Source: Limnohabitans sp. G3-2 (GTDB lineage: Bacteria; Pseudomonadota; Gammaproteobacteria; Burkholderiales; Burkholderiaceae_C). From it: a stretch of DNA of 64,000 nt. The notes beneath the pieces were generated by a model that worked only from the letters and a program-made list of their open reading frames with translations, was not told the DNA's origin and searched no databases. Positions 50,792 through 61,705 of the stretch are shown piece by piece. Positions within the stretch are counted from its first letter, which is position 1, and each line of letters begins with the position of its first letter. The stretch spans positions 124,001 to 188,000 of the forward strand of contig NZ_NESG01000003.1 of NCBI RefSeq assembly GCF_002778275.1. Direction: 5' to 3'. The translations under genes were made by a program, and so were the position numbers.

Positions 50792-51082
50792 TCAGTCAAA
50801 AATCTCATGCAGCCAAGACTTTTTGCGCTTGTATGGATCCCGGTCGCCGTGGCCGTAACGCCCGTCCCCATGGCTCTGTGGGCGATGCATGCCCGCAGCG
50901 GCCTGGGCAGGTTGATGCTGCACTGCAGCGGCCGCAGGGGCTGCAGCCAAAGCACGGTCCAAGAGCTTGTCCAGCTCGCCCCGGTCCAGCCAGATGCCTC
51001 GGCAAGCCGGGCAGTAATCGATTTCCACGCCCTGGCGTTCGGCCATGACCAGAGGGGTATCGCTGCAAGTGGGGCATTTCAT
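50792..51082 (-). CDS. Small zinc-ribbon protein (zf-TFIIB type)
   Basis: A 96-residue protein with MKCPTCSDTPLV and YCPACRGIWLDRGELDKLL, the two knuckles of a TFIIB-type zinc ribbon, followed by an Ala/His-rich linker and a basic C-terminal motif (DPYKRKKSWLHEIFD). AAGGA seven bases upstream supports the ATG at 51082. Such proteins are widespread in proteobacteria with no known role. It converges on the acyl-CoA dehydrogenase operon. Confidence 0.85.
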   Translation of the reverse strand: MKCPTCSDTPLVMAERQGVEIDYCPACRGIWLDRGELDKLLDRALAAAPAAAAVQHQPAQAAAGMHRPQSHGDGRYGHGDRDPYKRKKSWLHEIFD

Positions 51083-51293
51083 GGTGATTCCTTCAAATTT
51101 AGACAAGCGCAACATGGGGATCTGTCCTTCACCCATGGCCGCGCACCGTTGCGCAACCCACACGCGTTAACCCCAGCTGAAATGAAGTGGCCCAAGCGCA
51201 TCCGGTGCGGGTGAAATGTGAAGCGACTTTAAGGCGCCAATGGCTCTTGTAAAAGCAGATAATGGCTGAACAACACTCCTAAAAAATCTGCCC

Positions 51294-52187
51294 ATGCGCA
51301 CCACCTTCAATTACAAGCACTTGTATTACTTCTGGGTCGTGGCCAAAGAGGGCGGCATCACCCGGGCCGCCGACAAGCTCGACATGGCAGTGCAAACCGT
51401 GAGCGCCCAAGTGCGCGAACTCGAGCGCTCGCTGGGCTATGCCCTGCTCAAACCCGCTGGGCGCGGCCTGGTGTTGACCGATGCCGGGCTGGCGGCCATG
51501 CAGCAAGCTGACCAGATTTTTCAATTGGGTGAAAACCTGCCTGCGATTGTGCGTGATGCCGTGAGCTCACCCACCGTTCGCTTGGCAGCAGGCATTTCGG
51601 ACGGCCTGCCCAAACTGGTGGTGCGCCGTCTCATGCAACCGGTCATGGGCGAACCACATTTGCGCTTGCTTTGCCACGAGGGAGAGTTCGACGACCTGCT
51701 CGGTGACTTGGCCCTGCACCGCTTGGACGTGGTGTTGTCCGACCGGCCTGCCCCGGGCAATGCCAACATCAAACTCTACAACCATGCCTTGGGCAGCTCT
51801 CCTGTGTCCTGGTATGGCACAGCCGCCTGGGTCAAATCGGCCAAAAAGAAATTTCCGGCCAGCCTCGCCGATGTCCCGGTGCTGCTGCCCACCGGACACA
51901 CCGCGGTGCGCACCCGCTTGGACCACTGGTTTGAACAGCATGGCATCCGACCACGCATCGTGGGCGAGTTCGAAGACAGTGCCTTGCTCAAAACTTTTGG
52001 CGAAAGCGGCATGGGGGTGTTCCCGGCTGCGGAGTGGGTGCACGAGGAACTGCTGGCGCACTACGATGTGCAGCGCCTGGGTCCCTGCGAAGGTGTGAAA
52101 GAGAACTTTTTCGCGATCGGCACCGAAAAGAAAGTGCATCACCCCTTGGTGCAACGGCTTTTGCAAGCCAGCGACGCCGCCCATTGA
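51294..52187 (+). CDS. LysR-family regulator, NhaR-like
   Basis: A 297-residue regulator. The N-terminal MRTTFNYKHLYYFWVVAKEGGITRAADKL with the helix AVQTVSAQVRELERSLG is that of NhaR, the sodium/pH-responsive LysR subgroup. It converges with a TerC/Alx-type gene through a shared terminator. Sodium or pH control of its target is the family norm; the target here is not identified. Confidence 0.85.
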   Translation: MRTTFNYKHLYYFWVVAKEGGITRAADKLDMAVQTVSAQVRELERSLGYALLKPAGRGLVLTDAGLAAMQQADQIFQLGENLPAIVRDAVSSPTVRLAAGISDGLPKLVVRRLMQPVMGEPHLRLLCHEGEFDDLLGDLALHRLDVVLSDRPAPGNANIKLYNHALGSSPVSWYGTAAWVKSAKKKFPASLADVPVLLPTGHTAVRTRLDHWFEQHGIRPRIVGEFEDSALLKTFGESGMGVFPAAEWVHEELLAHYDVQRLGPCEGVKENFFAIGTEKKVHHPLVQRLLQASDAAH

Positions 52188-52219
52188 GACGCCTTGACTG
52201 CGCAGCTTCAGACATGAAT

Positions 52220-52250
52220 AAGCCCCCAGGGTTTGTGACCCTGGGGGCTT
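52220..52250. terminator. Shared terminator of the nhaR-like and terC genes
   Basis: AAGCCCCCAGGG (52220-52231) pairs perfectly with CCCTGGGGGCTT (52239-52250) around seven bases. T-runs are short, so it probably acts in both directions with moderate strength. Confidence 0.7.
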
Positions 52251-52268
52251 CATCAAGACAGCAGCACC

Positions 52269-53216
52269 TCAGGTTTTGGCCGAACGCACACTCAGCAGCA
52301 TGGTCACGGCCAAGATTCCAACCACAACACCCAGCGAAACACCCACTGGAATCTTCAACACATCGATCAGGCACATCTTGGTGCCGATGAACACCAGGAT
52401 CACGGCCAGGCCGTAGTTGAGCAGGTGGAACTTGTTGGCCACGGCCGCCAGCAGGAAGTACATGGCACGCAAACCCAAAATCGCAAACACGTTGCTGGTC
52501 AGCACGATGAAGGGGTCTGAGGTGATCGCGAAAATCGCCGGAATCGAATCCACTGCAAAGATCACATCGGTCAAGGCGATCAAGCAGATCACCATGAACA
52601 GCGGGGTGGCGATCTTCTTGCCGTTTTCCACCGTCCAGAAGTTTTCGCCGTCGTAGTTTTTGCTGACGGGCAAGAGCTTGCGCAGCAGCTTGAGCGCCGG
52701 GTTGTCCTCGAGGTCAGGCTCTTTGCCAGCAGCCCACCACATCTTCACACCGGTGAGGATCAGGAAAGCACCGAACACATAGAGCACCCAATGGAATTCG
52801 GCCAACAACCAGCCCCCCACCAAAATCATCACGGTGCGCAAGACAATGGCACCGATGATGCCAATCATGAGCACACGCTTTTGGAAATGGCTCGGTACAG
52901 CGAAGTAGGTGAAGATCATCAGGAAGACGAAGATGTTGTCCACCGCCAAGGATTTTTCAATCAGGTAGCCGGTCAGAAACTCCAGTGATTTGGTGTTCGC
53001 CATCTCCACCGAACCGGTGGTGTCCTTGATCGCCCACCAGAACAGCCCATTGAACAGGAAACTCAATGCAATCCAGATCAAGGACCAGTTGAGCGCCTCT
53101 TTGACACCGATGTCGTGGGACCCCTGCTTTTTGAGCACCACAAAATCCACAAACAAGGACACCAACACAATGGCCACAAATGTGGCCCATAACCAAAGGG
53201 GAGCGACGGTTTCCAT
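52269..53216 (-). CDS. TerC/Alx-family membrane protein
   Basis: A 315-residue protein with about nine membrane segments. The charged membrane motifs SLAVDNIFVFLMIF and IFAVDSIPAIFAIT are characteristic of TerC/Alx, which export or scaffold manganese. The nearest relative by layout is Alx. The 250-bp region upstream shows no clear manganese riboswitch. Neighbouring nhaR hints at pH or sodium response. Confidence 0.88.
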   Translation of the reverse strand: METVAPLWLWATFVAIVLVSLFVDFVVLKKQGSHDIGVKEALNWSLIWIALSFLFNGLFWWAIKDTTGSVEMANTKSLEFLTGYLIEKSLAVDNIFVFLMIFTYFAVPSHFQKRVLMIGIIGAIVLRTVMILVGGWLLAEFHWVLYVFGAFLILTGVKMWWAAGKEPDLEDNPALKLLRKLLPVSKNYDGENFWTVENGKKIATPLFMVICLIALTDVIFAVDSIPAIFAITSDPFIVLTSNVFAILGLRAMYFLLAAVANKFHLLNYGLAVILVFIGTKMCLIDVLKIPVGVSLGVVVGILAVTMLLSVRSAKT

Positions 53217-53404
53217 GAAGACCTTTCCATTCTTGCTTGTTTGATTCAACACTCCGACTCGTCACGCCGTATGAACGACAAACCGGCAGATGGTTTGAAG
53301 TCTAGGGCAGAAGCATCATCTTTTTTCTGTTCAAAATGGTTTTTTACTTCGTAAAAAATGGAGTATTTCACTGGAATTTTCTGCCCTCTCTGTCATTTCC
53401 CCAT

Positions 53405-53441
53405 GAAAAAACCGCCTGCCCCTCGCGGGTTCAGGCGGTTT
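53405..53441 (-). terminator. Terminator of the liv operon
   Basis: AAACCGCCTG (53409-53418) pairs perfectly with CAGGCGGTTT (53432-53441), and the loop adds a CCC/GGG stem. On the minus strand TTTTTTC follows. It lies 27 bases beyond the binding-protein stop. The remaining 190 bases up to terC show only AT-rich sequence. Confidence 0.88.
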
Positions 53442-53467
53442 CCAACAAGCAGTGGGTGCTGCTGGCT

Positions 53468-54637
53468 TTACTTCTTGTCGCTGAAGTAAGCCGAGGTCAC
53501 TTTCCAGCGGCCGTCGGTGATCTGCGACATGCGCGAGGCGTTGCTGCCCAAACGCTTGGTGGCGGTGAAGGTCATCTCACCCGTGCCGAAAATATCGGCG
53601 GGGATCACCATGGTGTCCATGGCCTTGATGATGCTCTCGGTGGTCACGTTGTTGCCGGACTTCTCGACCGCACGCAAGAACGAATCAATGGCGTTGTAAC
53701 CATAGACCGAGAAAACGGTCGGATCTTCGTTGAACTTGGTCTTGTACTTGTTGGCCCAGAAACGGATGGGCTGCGAGGCCTCGTCCAGATAAGGGTGCTG
53801 GGTGGACATGGTGGCGTAGAAACCATTCATGGCGGGGCCGCCCAACTTGTGGATCAGGTCGGTGTAGGCTGCGCTCGAACCCAAGAAGGTGGGGTTGAAG
53901 CCCAGGCGGCGTGCGGTGGCAATGCCACCAATGGTTTCGCGGATGATGGTGCCCATGACGACGAAATCGCACTTGGACGAGGCCAGTTTTTGCATCTGCG
54001 ATGCGAAGTCGGTGGCGCCACGCTTGTAGGTAGTCACTTCGGCAAACTGCATGCCCATGCTCTTGAGGCCTTCTTCGGCACCACGGAACACTTCCAGGCC
54101 GAATTCATCGTCCTGGTGCATGGCACAAATTTGCTTGGCGTTCTTTTCCTTCACCAAAATTGGCACACCCAAACGCATCTGGTCGTAGTAGGTGGCGGCA
54201 AAGGAGTACTTGAGCTTGTGGAAGGGCTCGTACATTTCACGCGCAGCGGTGACAGGGAAGAAGTTGATCACGTTCTTCTGGAACTGCACGGGCATGGCGG
54301 CCATGTTTTGCGCCGTGCCGATGTGGCCGATCATTGCAAAAATCTTGTCCTGGTTGACCAGCTTTTGCGCGGCCAAAACGGCGCGGCGTGGGTCATAGGC
54401 CGAGTCTTCGACCAGCAGCTTGAACTTGCGGCCGCTGATGCCGCCTTGTTCGTTGGCTTCATCGACGCGCAGCATCATGCCCAGGCGCACTTGCTTGCCA
54501 AAGCCAGCCAGGGGGCCCGACAAATCCTGGATGGAGCCGAGCGTGATTTCGGTTTTGGACACGCCTTGCGTCTGGGCCATGGCCGCGCCGGCGGTCAGGG
54601 CCATCGCCGCGGCGACGAGGCTGAGTTTGATTTTCAT
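53468..54637 (-). CDS. ABC transporter binding protein (LivK/HAAT family)
   Basis: A 389-residue periplasmic binding protein. The signal peptide is KIKLSLVAAAMALTAGAAMAQ; the mature part has the type I fold (ITLGSIQDLSGPLAGFGKQ, GRKFKLLVEDSAYDPRRAV). The family binds branched-chain amino acids but also amides and aromatic or fatty acids. An acyl-CoA ligase lies directly upstream and suggests an organic acid ligand. AGGAG nine bases upstream fixes the start. Confidence 0.9.
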   Translation of the reverse strand: MKIKLSLVAAAMALTAGAAMAQTQGVSKTEITLGSIQDLSGPLAGFGKQVRLGMMLRVDEANEQGGISGRKFKLLVEDSAYDPRRAVLAAQKLVNQDKIFAMIGHIGTAQNMAAMPVQFQKNVINFFPVTAAREMYEPFHKLKYSFAATYYDQMRLGVPILVKEKNAKQICAMHQDDEFGLEVFRGAEEGLKSMGMQFAEVTTYKRGATDFASQMQKLASSKCDFVVMGTIIRETIGGIATARRLGFNPTFLGSSAAYTDLIHKLGGPAMNGFYATMSTQHPYLDEASQPIRFWANKYKTKFNEDPTVFSVYGYNAIDSFLRAVEKSGNNVTTESIIKAMDTMVIPADIFGTGEMTFTATKRLGSNASRMSQITDGRWKVTSAYFSDKK

Positions 54638-54674
54638 GGTGCAGGTCTCCTGTTGTAGAAAAGGGTGAGGTGAA

Positions 54675-56531
54675 TCAGCGGTACATCGCCTCGATCTGGG
54701 GCGCATATTTCTTCTCGACCAATTTGCGCTTGAGCTTCATGGTCGGGGTCAGTTCTTCGTCTTCGGCGCTCAGCTGGGTGTCGAGCAGCCAGAATTTCTT
54801 GATCTGCTCCACGCGGGCAAACTTCTTGTTGACGCGGTCGACTTCGGCCTGGATCAAACCTTGCACCTCGGCGCTGTGCGTGAGGCTGGCGTAGTTCGAG
54901 AAGGGCACGTCGTTGTCCTGGGCGTATTTCTCCACGTTTTCCTGGTCGATCATGATGATCACAGTCAAATAGGGCCGCTTGTCGCCAATCACCACCGCAT
55001 CGGTGACGTAAGGCGAGAATTTCAGTTCGTTTTCCAGCTCGCTCGGGGTGATGTTCTTACCCCCGGCTGTGATGATGATGTCTTTCATGCGATCGGTGAT
55101 GCGGAAAAACCCTTCCTCGTCCACCACGCCCACGTCACCCGTGTGCAGCCAGCCGTCGGCATCGATGGTCTCGGCGGTTTTTTCGGGCAAATTCAGGTAA
55201 CCCATGAAGACGTTGGGGCCACGCACCAAGATCTCGCTGGTCACCGGGTCCAGGCGCATTTCGTTGTACTCGGCAGCCGGGCCGATCGAGCCCGGCTTGA
55301 TGCGGTCAGCGGGCACACCCGTGGCCGCACCGCAGGTCTCGGTCATGCCCCAAACTTCGAGCATGGGCAAGCCCAGCGCCAAATACCATCGCACCAAATC
55401 GGGGGAAATCGGCGCCGCACCCGTCACCAAAAAGCGCGCACGGTGGATGCCGATCATCTTGCGCACGTTGTTCAGGGCCAACAAACGCGCCACATGAAAG
55501 CGCAGTTTGAGACTGGCAGGCACCGGCTTGTGCGCCAGCACCAAATCGGCCACTTGATGTCCCACGCCAATCGCCCAGCCATAGACCGCTTGCTGCAAGC
55601 CGCCCGCCTCCTTGAGCGCGATCATCACGCCCGAGTAAAACTTTTCCCAGACACGGGGCACGGCGGTGAACACGGTGGGCGCGATTTCGCGCACGTTTTC
55701 CGGCACGGTTTCGGGGTTCTCGACAAAGTTGAGTTTGGCCCCGGTGTACATCGAGAAAAATTCGCCGCCCATGCGCTCGGCGATGTGGCACAAAGGCAAA
55801 AAGCACATGCACTCGTCGCGCTCATCGCGGGCAATCAAGGTGTTGTAGCCGCGCACGGTGTAGACCAAGCCATGGTGGCTGTGCATGCCGCCCTTGGGCT
55901 TGCCGGTGGTGCCCGAGGTGTAGACCAAAATGGCCAACTCTTCCGGTTTGCAAGCCGCACTGCGCTGCGTGAGCATGTCGGGGTGTTGCTGGGCGTGTTC
56001 GCGGCCCAAGGCCTGCAGCTGTTTCAAACTGATGACCATCGGGTCGTGGAAGTCGCGCAAACCGTCCATGTCGAACACCACGATCTTTTGCAACAAGGGC
56101 AAGGTCTCGCGCACCGCCAGCGCCTTGTCCAGTTGCTCGTCGTCTTCGACAAACAGCACCCGGGTGCCGGAGTCTTCGCACAGGTAGTGCACCTGCTCGG
56201 CCGCATCGGTCGGGTAAATGCCGTTGGACACGCCACCGGCACTGAGCACCGCCAGGTCACACAACACCCACTCGATGTTGGTGTTGGCCAAGATGGAGGC
56301 GGTGTGACGGGCCTCGAAACCCAGTGCCATCAGGCCGTGGCCGATCTCGCGCACGGCTTGCGCGGTCTCGTTCCAGGTCCAGCTGCGCCAGATGCCCAGG
56401 TCTTTTTGGCGCATCCAGACATTTGGGCCGCGAGCGGCGACGGCGTTCCAGAAGATGGCGGGGATGGTCTCGCCCGCCATGACGACATTTTTTTGCGGCG
56501 CAATGCCGGAGGTGTCCCAGAGTTGGCTCAT
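54675..56531 (-). CDS. AMP-dependent acyl-CoA ligase (long-chain type)
   Basis: A 618-residue adenylate-forming enzyme. It has the AMP-binding loop LVYTSGTTGKPKGGM, GWLHTGDVG and GGKNITPSELEN with the catalytic lid. It makes acyl-CoA from a free acid, ATP and CoA. It is encoded between livF (three-base gap) and the binding protein (37 bases), so uptake and activation are coupled. AtuH, a citronellate activating enzyme, is a functional parallel. Confidence 0.9.
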   Translation of the reverse strand: MSQLWDTSGIAPQKNVVMAGETIPAIFWNAVAARGPNVWMRQKDLGIWRSWTWNETAQAVREIGHGLMALGFEARHTASILANTNIEWVLCDLAVLSAGGVSNGIYPTDAAEQVHYLCEDSGTRVLFVEDDEQLDKALAVRETLPLLQKIVVFDMDGLRDFHDPMVISLKQLQALGREHAQQHPDMLTQRSAACKPEELAILVYTSGTTGKPKGGMHSHHGLVYTVRGYNTLIARDERDECMCFLPLCHIAERMGGEFFSMYTGAKLNFVENPETVPENVREIAPTVFTAVPRVWEKFYSGVMIALKEAGGLQQAVYGWAIGVGHQVADLVLAHKPVPASLKLRFHVARLLALNNVRKMIGIHRARFLVTGAAPISPDLVRWYLALGLPMLEVWGMTETCGAATGVPADRIKPGSIGPAAEYNEMRLDPVTSEILVRGPNVFMGYLNLPEKTAETIDADGWLHTGDVGVVDEEGFFRITDRMKDIIITAGGKNITPSELENELKFSPYVTDAVVIGDKRPYLTVIIMIDQENVEKYAQDNDVPFSNYASLTHSAEVQGLIQAEVDRVNKKFARVEQIKKFWLLDTQLSAEDEELTPTMKLKRKLVEKKYAPQIEAMYR

Positions 56532-56534
56532 GTC

Positions 56535-57349
56535 TTATCTCCAGGTTTTCTTCTTTTTCCAGCGGCGGTCAGCGCGCACGCCCTCTTCCTTCATGCCCAA
56601 GTAGAACTCCTTGATGTCGTCCTTTTCACGCAAACGGGCGCAGCTGTCTTCCATGACGATGCGGCCGTTTTCCAGCACATACCCGTAGTCCGAAGCGTTC
56701 AGCGCCATGTTGGCGTTTTGCTCGACCAACAAGATGGTGGTGCCGCGTTCGCGGTTGATGCGCACCACGATTTCAAAAATCTCTTTGGTCAGCTTGGGCG
56801 ACAGGCCCAGGCTGGGCTCGTCCAGCAAGATCAAATCGGGGTTGGCCATGAGGGCGCGGCTGATCGCCAGCATCTGCTGCTGCCCACCCGAGAGCAAGCC
56901 CGCGTCCTGCGCTGAGCGCTCGCGCAGGATGGGGAAGTAGTTGAACACGGCCTCCATGTCGCGGGCCACGCCATCGCGGTCCTTGCGGGTGAAGGCGCCC
57001 ATGAGCAGGTTGTCGCGAATTGACAGCAGCGGAAACACCTCACGCCCTTCGGGCACGTGCATCAGGCCGCGCTGCACGATGATGGCCGGGTCTTGCGCGG
57101 TGATGCTCTGGCCCTTGAACTCGATCGAGCCCTTGCGCGGGTCGATGATGCCGCTGATGGTTTTGAGGATGGTGGTCTTGCCAGCGCCGTTGGAGCCGAG
57201 CACGGTGGCGATCTCGCCTTGGCGCACCTGAAGGCTCACACCACGGATCGCCTTGATCGGACCGTAGGCGCTCTCCACGTTGAGCAGCTTGAGCATCACG
57301 TTGTCAGTGGCGGGCTCAGCGGCCGCGTTCAGGATGGGGTTGACTGCGC

Positions 57350-57353
<4 letters not shown>
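56535..57353 (-). CDS. livF: ABC transporter ATP-binding protein LivF
   Basis: A 272-residue ATPase with Walker A GSNGAGKTT, signature LSGGQQQML and Walker B LILLDEPSLGLSP. The basic tail (DRRWKKKKTWR) is longer than usual. It overlaps livG by four bases. Confidence 0.92.
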
Positions 57354-58179
<826 letters not shown>

Positions 58180-58183
<4 letters not shown>

Positions 58184-59256
58184 TTCAGGCGGTCCGATTT
58201 CTGGAACGATTTCTGGCGCTTGAACAGGCCACGGCGGTAAAACGGGAACAGCTGGAACCAGGTGCGCACCTTGAGCCAGCGGCCGTACAGGCCCATGGGC
58301 TCGAACAGCACAAAAGCGATCAGCACCATGCCGTACACCGTGCCCTGCAGGCCGGCGGCCCCCCCAATGGCGGCCGGCAAAAAGTCCTTGCCCAGCGCAA
58401 TCAGTTGCGGCATGACGATCAGGAAAATCGCGCCCAAGAAGGCCCCGTGGATCGAGCCCAAACCGCCAATCACCACCATCAAGAGCAAGTCAATCGACTG
58501 GATGATGCTGAACTGCTCGGGCGAGAGGAACTGGATTTTGTGCGCGTACAAAGCGCCGCCAATGCCTGCCAATGCGGCCGACAAAGCAAACGACAAGGTC
58601 TTGTAGCGCGCCAGGTGAATGCCCATGCTTTGCGCCGAAATTTCAGAATCGCGGATGGCCACAAAGGCCCGACCGGTCGAAGAGCGCAACAGGTTGACGA
58701 TGGCCAGCGTGGCGCCCACCGTCACCAGCAGGCACAAAAAGTAAAACTCTTCGGTGCTGTCCAGCGTCCAGCCGCCCAACTTGGGGTAGGTGACCATCAG
58801 GCCCGCGTTGCCGCCGGTGACGCTTTCCCAGCGGGCCATGCCCTCTTCGACGATGAAGCCAAAAGCCAGCGTGGCCATGCCCAGATAAATGCCTTTGACG
58901 CGCAGCGCCGGCAAGCCCACGATCACGCCCGCCATGGCCGAGAACACGCCCGCGCACACCAGTGCCAACGGAAACGGCACCCCGGCATTGACCATGACGG
59001 CCTGGGTGTAGGCCCCCACACCCAAAAATGCGGCGTGCCCCAAAGAGAACAGCCCCGTGAAACCCGCCAGCAACATCAGGCCCAGACCCACCACGGCGTA
59101 GATCAACACAAAGGTCAGCTGCGCGAGCCAGTACTCGGGCACGGTCCAAGGTGCCACCACCAAAAAGATGGCGAGCAAGCTGTACCAGAACACATGGCCG
59201 CCGTGTTTGGCCAGGGTGATGTCCTGGTTGTATTCGGTTTTGAAGATGAAACGCAT
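58180..59256 (-). CDS. livM: ABC transporter permease LivM
   Basis: A 358-residue inner-membrane permease of the branched-chain type. GLMLLAGFTGLFSLGHAAFLGVGAY and VIGGLGSIHGAFLGA are the family motifs, and GYLxIRDSE-like VAIRDSEISAQSMGI forms the ATPase-docking loop. It begins nine bases after livH. Confidence 0.92.
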
Positions 59257-59265
59257 GCCGGGGCC

Positions 59266-60141
59266 TCAAACTTTCTTGCGCAGTTGCTCGCCGAACAAGC
59301 CATTGGGCTTGAGCACCAGCATGAGCAACACCACGATGTAGGGCGCAATGTCCTTGAAGCCTTCGGGCAGATAAAAGCCCGAGAGCGACTCGACGATGCC
59401 GATCACCAAGCCACCCACAATGGCGCCGGGCAAGCTGCCAAAGCCCCCCACCACCGCAGCGGGGAAAGCTTTGAGGCCAATGAAGCCCATGTTGGCGTGC
59501 ACAAAGGTGATGGGGGCCAGGAGCAGACCGGCCACCGCCGCCACACCGGCCGCCAGACCCCAGACCAGACCGTTGATGCGCTTGACCGGGATGCCCATGT
59601 AATAAGCGGCCAACTGGTTTTGCGAGGCCGCCTGCATGGCGATGCCCAGCTTGCTGTACTTGAACAGGGCAAACAGGCCCAGGCACAAGATGCCTGTAGC
59701 GCCAATCACCACCATTTGCTCGGCGGCGATCACCAAGCCGCCCAAACGCAACACCTCACCCGCATAGGGCACAGGCATGGTGTGGGTGTCGGTGCCCACA
59801 TCCGGGATCATGGTGATCAGACCGCGCAGCACATAGCCCACGCCAATGGTCAGCATGACGATGGAAAAAGCCGGTTGCCCGAGGATGGGGCGAATGACCA
59901 AGCGCTCGAGCAAAACGCCAAAAATACCCATGGCCACGATGGCCGCTGGCACGCCAATCCAGAAAGGAAAGCCCAACAGCGTCATGGCGGCCAGGCCCGA
60001 AAAAGCCCCCACCATCATCAGGTCGCCCTGGGCAAAGCTCACCGTTTCGGTGGCCTTGTAAATCAGCACAAAACCCAGGGCAATGAGTCCGTAAATACAG
60101 CCCTGGGCCACACCGCTGATCAGCAGTTGCAGCAATTGCAC
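59266..60141 (-). CDS. livH: ABC transporter permease LivH
   Basis: A 291-residue permease opening the six-gene uptake operon. It starts with GTG (MQLLQLLISG), with AGGAG six bases upstream. IYGLIALGFVLIYKATETVSFAQGD and LGGFGSLPGAIVGG-like VVGGFGSLPGAIVGGLV are LivH hallmarks. It is divergent from the atuA-like gene with 172 bases between. Confidence 0.92.
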   Translation of the reverse strand: MQLLQLLISGVAQGCIYGLIALGFVLIYKATETVSFAQGDLMMVGAFSGLAAMTLLGFPFWIGVPAAIVAMGIFGVLLERLVIRPILGQPAFSIVMLTIGVGYVLRGLITMIPDVGTDTHTMPVPYAGEVLRLGGLVIAAEQMVVIGATGILCLGLFALFKYSKLGIAMQAASQNQLAAYYMGIPVKRINGLVWGLAAGVAAVAGLLLAPITFVHANMGFIGLKAFPAAVVGGFGSLPGAIVGGLVIGIVESLSGFYLPEGFKDIAPYIVVLLMLVLKPNGLFGEQLRKKV

Positions 60142-60313
60142 ACCTGTCTCCTCTTTGTTCTGTCGAGCCCAGTTCGCTGCGCTTGTGGGTGCACTGTTTC
60201 AGCACCGTGCAAAGCATTTGCGAACGACCGTGCGATTGTGCATGTCTTACACGAGACTTTCCCTAGGGGTTGACCCCCATTCGAACTCACACGCAAGGCT
60301 TCAATATCCCTTC

Positions 60314-61705
60314 ATGACACATGCCATACGCATCGGATCCGGGCTCGGCTTCTACGGGGACAACTGGGAGCCCGTGATCGCCAGCATCGAACGCGGTCAG
60401 GTGCAATTCATCGCCAGCGACCACCTGGCCGAATTGACGCTGGCCATCTTGCAAAAAGACCGGCAACGTGACCCAGCCCTGGGTTACGCCCGCGATGTGC
60501 TGCCCATGCTTTTGCGCCTGTGGCCCCTGATGCAGCCGCGTGGTGTGCGCTTCGTTTGCAACGCGGGTGGCCTCAACCCCATGGGTGCGGCGCTGGCGGT
60601 GCAAAAAGCCTTGGCCGGCGCAGGCTGGCACCCGCGCATTGCGGTGGTGAGTGGCGATGACGTGCTGCCCCTGCTGCAAGACCCTGCCGCACGTTATGAC
60701 CACATGATGAGCGGCGCTGACGTGGACAGCGTGCGCGAGCGCTTGGTGTTTGGCAATGCCTATCTGGGCGCACAGCCCATCGTGGAGGCACTGGACCTGG
60801 GGGCCGACATCGTGATCACCGGACGCGTGGCCGATGCCGCGCTGTTTCTGGGCCCGCTGGTGCACGCGCTGGGTTGGAAACTCGCCGATGCCAGCACCCC
60901 CGAGGACTTCCACCGCCTGGCGCAGGGCCTGACGGTGGGGCACTTGCTCGAATGCTCAGGCCAGGGCAGCGGCGGCAATTTCGGCAGCCAAGGCAGCTGG
61001 CAAAACATCCCGGACTTGGCGCACATCGGCTACCCCATTGCCGAGGTTTGGCCAGACGGCACGGCCTTCATCACCAAGGCACCGGGCACAGGCGGCCTGG
61101 TCAACTTCGACACCGTGCGCCAGCAACTGCTCTACGAAGTCCACAACCCGCATGCGTATTTCTCACCCGATGTGGTGCTGGACATGGGCCAGATTCAGTT
61201 GCACGACGAGGGCCAGCACCGCGTGCGCTTGACCGGCGCCCAAGGCAGCGCACCCACCGACCAGCTCAAAGTGGTGGCCGGCTTTCAAGACGGCTTCAAG
61301 GCCGAGATCAGCTGGGGCTTTTCTTGGCCTGATGCCTGGGACAAGGTGCAGGCCGCAGAGGCCATGGTGCGCAGCCAACTGAAAGAGCGCCACATGCCTT
61401 TTGACGAGCTGTTTGTGGAATACCCCGGGCTGAATTCCGCGCATGGTCCGCTGGCCCCCTTGCCGCCTGCGGCCGAGCTGAACGAACGCGCCGAGATCTG
61501 GGTGCGCATGGTGCTGCGCACCCGCTCCAAAGCGGTGGCCGATGGCTTTGGCAGATTGTTCCCCTGGATGGCACTGAGCGGGCCGGCCTACACCTGCGGC
61601 TTTCAAGGCTTGAACGCCTCCAGCGCCTTGCTGGGCATTTGGCCCACCTTGATGGCGCGTGACCGTGTTCAAGCCCGTGTGGAGATTTTGGAGACCGGCG
61701 CATGA
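60314..61705 (+). CDS. AtuA-family protein (DUF1446), N-terminal part of the AtuA pair
   Basis: A 463-residue protein matching the acyclic terpene utilisation AtuA family. Features are IRIGSGLGFYGDNWEP, FIASDHLAELTLAIL, SGDDVLPLL and ITGRVADAALFLGPLVHALGW. The family is needed for growth on citronellol or geraniol in Pseudomonas, but its reaction is unknown. The ATG at 60314 starts the homologous region; the open frame reaches further upstream without support. It overlaps the next gene by four bases. Confidence 0.85.
   Translation: MTHAIRIGSGLGFYGDNWEPVIASIERGQVQFIASDHLAELTLAILQKDRQRDPALGYARDVLPMLLRLWPLMQPRGVRFVCNAGGLNPMGAALAVQKALAGAGWHPRIAVVSGDDVLPLLQDPAARYDHMMSGADVDSVRERLVFGNAYLGAQPIVEALDLGADIVITGRVADAALFLGPLVHALGWKLADASTPEDFHRLAQGLTVGHLLECSGQGSGGNFGSQGSWQNIPDLAHIGYPIAEVWPDGTAFITKAPGTGGLVNFDTVRQQLLYEVHNPHAYFSPDVVLDMGQIQLHDEGQHRVRLTGAQGSAPTDQLKVVAGFQDGFKAEISWGFSWPDAWDKVQAAEAMVRSQLKERHMPFDELFVEYPGLNSAHGPLAPLPPAAELNERAEIWVRMVLRTRSKAVADGFGRLFPWMALSGPAYTCGFQGLNASSALLGIWPTLMARDRVQARVEILETGA

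Noticed and set aside
53217-53404. Possible manganese (yybP-ykoY) riboswitch upstream of the TerC/Alx gene
   Set aside because: Read on the minus strand, the interval shows none of the conserved riboswitch core and no terminator or sequestering stem before the start codon.
54861-56915. Long open frame (684 codons) on the plus strand
   Set aside because: Antisense to the acyl-CoA ligase and livF, whose catalytic motifs are intact; His/Gln-rich translation is typical of a shadow frame.
58405-60273. Long open frame (622 codons) on the plus strand
   Set aside because: Antisense to livM and livH with charged, low-complexity translation; no ribosome site or domain.
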